Source: UBA1163 sp049513055 (GTDB lineage Bacteria; Desulfobacterota; BSN033; UBA1163). Taken from it: a DNA stretch of 23,268 nt. Below, piece after piece: positions 19,384 through 23,268 of the stretch (position 1 is its first letter; every line of letters starts with the position of its first letter). The notes beneath the pieces were generated by a model. It saw only the letters and a program-made list of their open reading frames with translations, did no database searches and was not told the origin of the DNA. A program made the translations under genes and the position numbers. The DNA lies in NCBI GenBank assembly GCA_049513055.1, contig JBEKWN010000091.1:1-23268 (forward strand), in the 5' to 3' direction.

Positions 19384-20553
19384 ATGGGTATGGAAAACCA
19401 ATTTACCATTCCATCCATTGAAAGAATCTTCAAATACAAATTCTCTTTTGCCAACCGTGTTCAGTTATTATGGAAGGGGAGAGATTCCTTTCAAACCATC
19501 TTTGAAGCTGTTCTCAGCGCAGGAAAATTCATCTGTCTTCAATTTTATATATTCAAAAATGACGAAACCGGGATAGCCTTATCCGGACTGCTAAAACAGA
19601 AGAGCCGTGAAGGAGTGAAGGTTTATGTCTTGTATGACCACTTTGGATCCTTTGGAACTCCAAGAAGTTTTTGGAAAGATATGAGACTGACGGGTATTCA
19701 GATCAGGGCTTCGCATCCCTTTAAATGGACAGCACCCTTTTACTATGTCCATCGAGATCACAGAAAGCTCATTGTGATCGATTCAAGAAAGGCCTTCACC
19801 GGTGGGCTCAACATCGCCAATGAATACAGTGGGTTTCACCTTCGAAGGCGAAGCAGGGGCTGGCGCGATACAGGAATTCTGGTGGAAGGCCCCATCGTCA
19901 ATGAACTTTTCGATACGTTCAAAAAAAGCTGGACTACCTGGGGTGGAGACAAGATTGTTTTTCAGGAGGCCAATGAAGAAGCACGGGACAACATACCGGA
20001 AGACGGTATTCCTGCACTCCCCATTTTCGTTTATTCCGGGAAGGGTAGAAAGAGAATGAGGAACCTTCTTGGCTACAGCATTGACCATGCCCAAACCAGT
20101 ATTCTGTTGACCACAGCTTATTTCATCCCGAGCCGGGGGTTGATCGAAAGACTCGAAACAGCGGTCAGGCGTAGGGTGAAGGTGAAGCTCCTCGTCCCAG
20201 GCAAAAGCGATGTTCCGGCCGCCTCCTACGCAGGAAGAGCTTTTTTTTCAGGACTTTTAAAGGCCGGTATTGAAATCTACACTTACCTGGGACCGATGCT
20301 TCATGCAAAAACCTATCTGTTTGACCGATGCTGGAGCATCATCGGTTCCACCAACCTCGATTATCAATCGCTTAGGTATAACGATGAGGGGAATATTGGG
20401 ATTTTGGATGTTTCTTTTACTTCGAAGATGACTGGGATCTTTGAAGAGGACCTAAAAAACTCTGTCAGAATAGATCAAGAGACCTGGCGCCAAAGGCCTT
20501 TTTTAGAAAAAATCAAAGAACACTTTTTTTCCCTTTTCAGAAAAAGGCTTTAG
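19384..20553 (+). CDS. Cardiolipin synthase-like phospholipase D family protein
   Basis: A 389-residue protein with two HKD catalytic motifs: H126-R-K128 with D133 (VHRDHRKLIVID), and H307-A-K309 with D314 (LHAKTYLFD). Each is followed by the expected GG(L/S)N or GSTN(L)D segment. Cardiolipin synthases of this type join two phosphatidylglycerol molecules or transfer phosphatidyl groups. It lacks the two N-terminal membrane helices of ClsA and begins close to the catalytic core, as in ClsB-like enzymes. ATG 19384 (AAGGCGG upstream) or ATG 19390 may be used. No lipid genes are adjacent; the DgkB-like kinase is 3 kb upstream on the other strand. Confidence 0.9.
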   Translation: MGMENQFTIPSIERIFKYKFSFANRVQLLWKGRDSFQTIFEAVLSAGKFICLQFYIFKNDETGIALSGLLKQKSREGVKVYVLYDHFGSFGTPRSFWKDMRLTGIQIRASHPFKWTAPFYYVHRDHRKLIVIDSRKAFTGGLNIANEYSGFHLRRRSRGWRDTGILVEGPIVNELFDTFKKSWTTWGGDKIVFQEANEEARDNIPEDGIPALPIFVYSGKGRKRMRNLLGYSIDHAQTSILLTTAYFIPSRGLIERLETAVRRRVKVKLLVPGKSDVPAASYAGRAFFSGLLKAGIEIYTYLGPMLHAKTYLFDRCWSIIGSTNLDYQSLRYNDEGNIGILDVSFTSKMTGIFEEDLKNSVRIDQETWRQRPFLEKIKEHFFSLFRKRL

Positions 20554-20603
20554 AATTCCCGGTTTCAGCTCCTCCACCATCATGAGGAAGGATAAAAGTC
20601 AGT

Positions 20604-21089
20604 TCATATATTCCATTGGATGCTATCTTTTGATTCCGACTTTTCTTCTGTGTTAGGCACACCGATGTTGGTCAACCCTATGTTGGCCATATGGTCGGCA
20701 ATACGGAAAATCACAAGAATCATTTCCAGGAGGACCCTGCTGTAAATCGCAGTTAAAAGGAATATCAGGGGGGCCCCGATGAGCAGCGCAAAAATTCCGA
20801 ACCACCTTGAGACGTTAAACCCCACTATAACAAAAAGGAGGGCGATCAAGCCAGCAGATAGAATTGATAAGCCATAGAGAAACTTCATTATTTTTGGACT
20901 GACAAACTGATTGAATGAAAAATCAAAGAGGGCTTGGAGAAAAACAACTTTCGTAAAGGATGAACCATTCTTTAAAACTCTTGCCCGTGAAAATTTTTTC
21001 TCTATTTGGACCTCGCTGAGCGATTCCGCACAATTGACACAGAACTTTGCCTCGTCCTTATTGGAAGCGCCACAATTTGTGCAAAACAT
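20604..21089 (-). CDS. Zinc-ribbon DUF4282 membrane protein
   Basis: A 161-residue protein. Residues 1-22 are a zinc ribbon with C3-x2-C6 and C17-x2-C20. Residues ~48-135 match DUF4282: LQALFDFSFNQFVSPKIMKF, two transmembrane segments (70-90 and 95-115), then LLEMILVIFRIADHM. The function of DUF4282 is not known. The start has GAGGAGG on the minus strand. It lies 27 nt downstream of the other zinc-ribbon gene and is probably co-transcribed with it. Confidence 0.82.
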   Translation of the reverse strand: MFCTNCGASNKDEAKFCVNCAESLSEVQIEKKFSRARVLKNGSSFTKVVFLQALFDFSFNQFVSPKIMKFLYGLSILSAGLIALLFVIVGFNVSRWFGIFALLIGAPLIFLLTAIYSRVLLEMILVIFRIADHMANIGLTNIGVPNTEEKSESKDSIQWNI

Positions 21090-21116
21090 ATTTGCCTCCT
21101 CTCACATTTTAGAAGC

Positions 21117-22325
21117 CTAACTGACGGGTCTGATCTCTTTTATCTTCCAATGGCCATCTTCTTTCTTTAATGTAACGTCCAGAACGGTTCTGCCCTCCTG
21201 CGGTTGCTTACCCATTTTTTGAGAAGTTCTGACCAGCCACTCTAACCTAACATTGGCGGTATCACCGGATATGGTTTGTTCCTTAAAATCATAAGAAAGA
21301 TCGAGGTAATTGTAATTTTCCCACATTTTGAGTGTGTCCAGCCGCTTTCCTTCCATACCGTTAAAATCGCGGGAGAAGCAGGACATAAAGAGATCAATGT
21401 TCTTTTTAAGGTTTGCCTGTTTAATATTTTCAAAAAGGGACTTTATCTTTTCGACCTCTTGGCCTCCCATAGCAACCGGTGGCCTGTTTGGAGAGGGTGG
21501 AGGGGAAGGGGAGATGACGATTTCTTTTAAAATCGGTCTGCTGAGCTGAGAGTACTGTGGCCAGAGAAAGTACCCCCCGGCAACCATCAGGAGTATGATG
21601 GCACTCGCTATAAGCAAAGTGAAGGGGCGAAGGAGATTCCCTGTTAATCCAGGGGAAAAGGTGCTCCCTCCTGTCTTACCGGGCAAGAGAGAGAGGATTT
21701 GCCGACGTTTTTTTAAACTTCTCTCTCTTGATTTTATCTCCTTTCTCAATTCCTTCTTCTCTCTGACAAAATCGGGTTTTGTTACCGCACCTAGCTTATA
21801 GAGAGTTTGAAATTCCTCGAGCCTTTTTTGAATGGGATCCAACTCTTTTTCCAAGAAATCGATTTCTTCCGATGCTCTTTTTCTAATCGATTCAAGCTCT
21901 GTTTCAATTTCTTGATGCAGGGGTGACAAAGACTCCAAACGATCCTTATAACGGACGAATATAGGATTGAGAACATTACTGGAGACTCTATCCCGCTGTG
22001 CCTCCAACTTGCTCATACAGGATTCTAATTCTTTTTCTTCTTTCAATAGTCTCAGCCATTCTTTTGACCATCTTTTAACCGATTTTTTTTCCAAGGGTTG
22101 AACGTCAGTTTCTTGAGATGGAATTCCCTGCATCAATAGAGAACCACATTTTCTGCAATATTTACCTTTTCTATAAAGTACTTGGCACCTGGGGCAAATG
22201 AGTTTCACTTTTGTTTTCTCCTCTACTGGAGTGGGACCTTCTACGGCCAAAAGGAAGCTTCCACATTTTCTACAAAATTCTTCCTCTTCCTCATGTTCGA
22301 TATTACATTGCGGGCAAATGACCAT
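21117..22325 (-). CDS. Double zinc-ribbon, coiled-coil, single-pass membrane protein with NTF2-like C-terminus
   Basis: A 402-residue protein of unknown function. It has two zinc ribbons (C4/C7/C18/C21 and C44/C47/C57/C60), a coiled coil at ~90-210 rich in Glu/Lys/Leu, one transmembrane helix at ~234-255, a Pro-rich linker (ISPSPPPSPNRPP), and a C-terminal domain at ~290-402. That domain's pattern (SLFENIKQANLKKNIDLFM ... GHWKIKEI) looks like an NTF2-like or Cif-type fold outside the cytoplasm. I start it at the second ATG (22323-22325) because CAGGAGG lies just before; an upstream ATG (22350-22352) would put that SD inside the gene. First gene of a two-gene operon. Confidence 0.78.
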   Translation of the reverse strand: MVICPQCNIEHEEEEEFCRKCGSFLLAVEGPTPVEEKTKVKLICPRCQVLYRKGKYCRKCGSLLMQGIPSQETDVQPLEKKSVKRWSKEWLRLLKEEKELESCMSKLEAQRDRVSSNVLNPIFVRYKDRLESLSPLHQEIETELESIRKRASEEIDFLEKELDPIQKRLEEFQTLYKLGAVTKPDFVREKKELRKEIKSRERSLKKRRQILSLLPGKTGGSTFSPGLTGNLLRPFTLLIASAIILLMVAGGYFLWPQYSQLSRPILKEIVISPSPPPSPNRPPVAMGGQEVEKIKSLFENIKQANLKKNIDLFMSCFSRDFNGMEGKRLDTLKMWENYNYLDLSYDFKEQTISGDTANVRLEWLVRTSQKMGKQPQEGRTVLDVTLKKEDGHWKIKEIRPVS

Positions 22326-22569
22326 TTTTGCCTCCTGGATTTCTACTTTCATTAACCATTACAAAGGGTTCTGATGCATTTTATGTGCCACGAGACGAAT
22401 AAATTTTTATCTTCAGATTTCAAGGTTTTTTCCTACTCTTAACAAAAACTCATTGAAAAAGATTACAAAATGTGGATAAAAATTGTCCATTCTAAGTTGG
22501 ATCAATTCGACAAATCGTTGAAATAACATAAAAAAGAATGTTAAGCCTTTTAACAATAAATCACATGAC

Positions 22570-22602
22570 TTTTTTGCATCCGGATAACAATTTTTTTGCA
22601 TC
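22570..22602 (+). repeat. Direct repeat TTTTTTGCATC in an AT-rich spacer
   Basis: TTTTTTGCATC at 22570-22580 recurs at 22592-22602, 22 nt apart. The 22353-22805 gap is strongly AT-rich, and nothing else was recognised in it. Confidence 0.5.
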
Positions 22603-22805
22603 AATATTACTGCAAGGTTTTTGTTGCTGCAAGTAGTGTCCAGCGATTGGATATAACGAAGCGCTCATTTTTTGAATGGGGGCTATGAAGAAGATCTGTT
22701 TTTGTTTTGGTTTAAAGCTGCATCCTCAACCGTGCAGCTCCAAACTACAAAAACTCCTGTTCGCTGGTAATTAGCCTGCGACTTTCCCTCCACCCATACC
22801 GAACC

Positions 22806-22970
22806 TTGGGAGAACGTATCGAAAAATGGAGGTTGGAGCGAGGACTTTTCCAAAAGGATCTAGCCAAGATGGTCGGTGCCGATGAGATGACCATAGTCAA
22901 TTGGGAGAAGGGGAGGACGGAGCCGACGGAGAAGAATATAGAGAAGTTAAAGGCAGCTTTAAAAACCTAA
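22806..22970 (+). pseudogene. XRE-family helix-turn-helix protein, short or N-truncated
   Basis: The frame encodes LGERIEKWRLERGLFQKDLA, then KMVGADEMTIVNWEKGRTEP, ending at TAA 22968-22970. This is a complete XRE-type HTH of the kind found at the end of small TLGEHIRKRRLDLGL-type proteins. TTG 22806 is the only reasonable start, giving 54 residues, but homology-like sequence (HPYRT) continues upstream in a frame with no ATG or SD. It is probably a remnant of a longer gene. Confidence 0.6.
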
Positions 22971-23164
22971 GCAATTCTTTCCTGCCCTAATTTGGACGGA
23001 TTTAAAAACCTAACACACCAATTAGAAATTACAATCTAAATCTTTTTTGATTCTTTCCTCTCTACGCCACTATTTTCTTTAAAAAAGTTTTCGTATGAAT
23101 TCAATTCCATATGACGGGACTGGGAATGAGTGCGCTGTTGCAATTCAACTAGATGTCGAAGGTT

Positions 23165-23268
23165 TTATGGAGTTAGCTGGACCCTTTTGCCATCGATCTC
23201 AATGCTTGTCTTGGAGTAGGTGATCTTTTTAATAATTTTTCCATCCTGGAAATGAATTACATCCACTC
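23165..23268 (-). CDS. C-terminal end of a SnoaL/NTF2-like protein (cut by window edge)
   Basis: Reading the minus strand from the right edge, VDVIHFQDGKIIKKITYS, then KTSIEIDGKRVQLTP, ends at TAA (23165-23167). The FQDGKIxxxxTY strand pair followed by EIDGKRVxLTP is the usual end of SnoaL-like/ketosteroid-isomerase-type proteins. Only about 33 residues are visible, so the reaction cannot be inferred. The 22971-23164 gap between this and the HTH remnant is AT-rich with nothing recognised. Confidence 0.65.
   Translation of the reverse strand, partial: VDVIHFQDGKIIKKITYSKTSIEIDGKRVQLTP

Overview
The window looks like a chromosomal segment of an anaerobic, uncultured Desulfobacterota (deltaproteobacterium), perhaps of the Syntrophales/Syntrophobacterales type. 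This is an inference from moderate GC, acyl-CoA and 2-hydroxyacid metabolism, a probable selenoprotein, abundant toxin-antitoxin modules and heavy intergenic repeat content. No rRNA, tRNA, CRISPR array, phage gene or intact transposase was recognised.

Bases 1-11,700 form an accessory stretch, all on the + strand apart from one doubtful small ORF. It holds six toxin-antitoxin (TA) loci: brnT with a broken brnA, a broken fic, Phd plus a RelE toxin cut by an in-frame TGA, a VapBC pair, a zeta-type kinase with a small partner, and a second BrnT/BrnA-like pair. They alternate with single enzyme genes (nitrilase, iron-dependent alcohol dehydrogenase, D-2-hydroxyacid dehydrogenase, acyl-CoA dehydrogenase), two unknown small genes and a membrane protein. 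Several TA operons have near-consensus sigma70 promoters overlapped by tandem or palindromic operator-like repeats.

The gaps in this half carry a same-orientation dispersed repeat (core CATCCATAAAAAAGTTGG, seven clear and two decayed copies). It is usually followed by drifting short-word repeats (GAGTCATTGGGT-like or GCGCATAGGGCATAG-like). REP-like inverted repeats are also present.

Bases 11,700-20,600 are more housekeeping-like: an orphan PAS-GAF-PAS histidine kinase with a four-cysteine insertion in its ATPase domain, an HTH/Zn-ribbon regulator, a site-2 protease, a small unknown protein, a YegS/DgkB-type lipid kinase, a 3-hydroxyacyl-CoA dehydrogenase family enzyme, a periplasmic YceI protein and a cardiolipin synthase-like phospholipase D. 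Directly after yceI lies a DsbA/FrnE-like thioredoxin-fold gene. It would be missed or 5'-truncated by standard annotation because the first residue of its CPWC-type active site is encoded by TGA. A hairpin with SECIS-like geometry follows, so I call it a selenoprotein with a UPWC motif. This is the most noteworthy item in the window.

Bases 20,600-23,268 hold a two-gene minus-strand operon of zinc-ribbon membrane proteins (one with a DUF4282 domain), an AT-rich spacer, a remnant XRE-type helix-turn-helix gene, and at the right edge the C-terminal end of a minus-strand SnoaL/NTF2-like protein.
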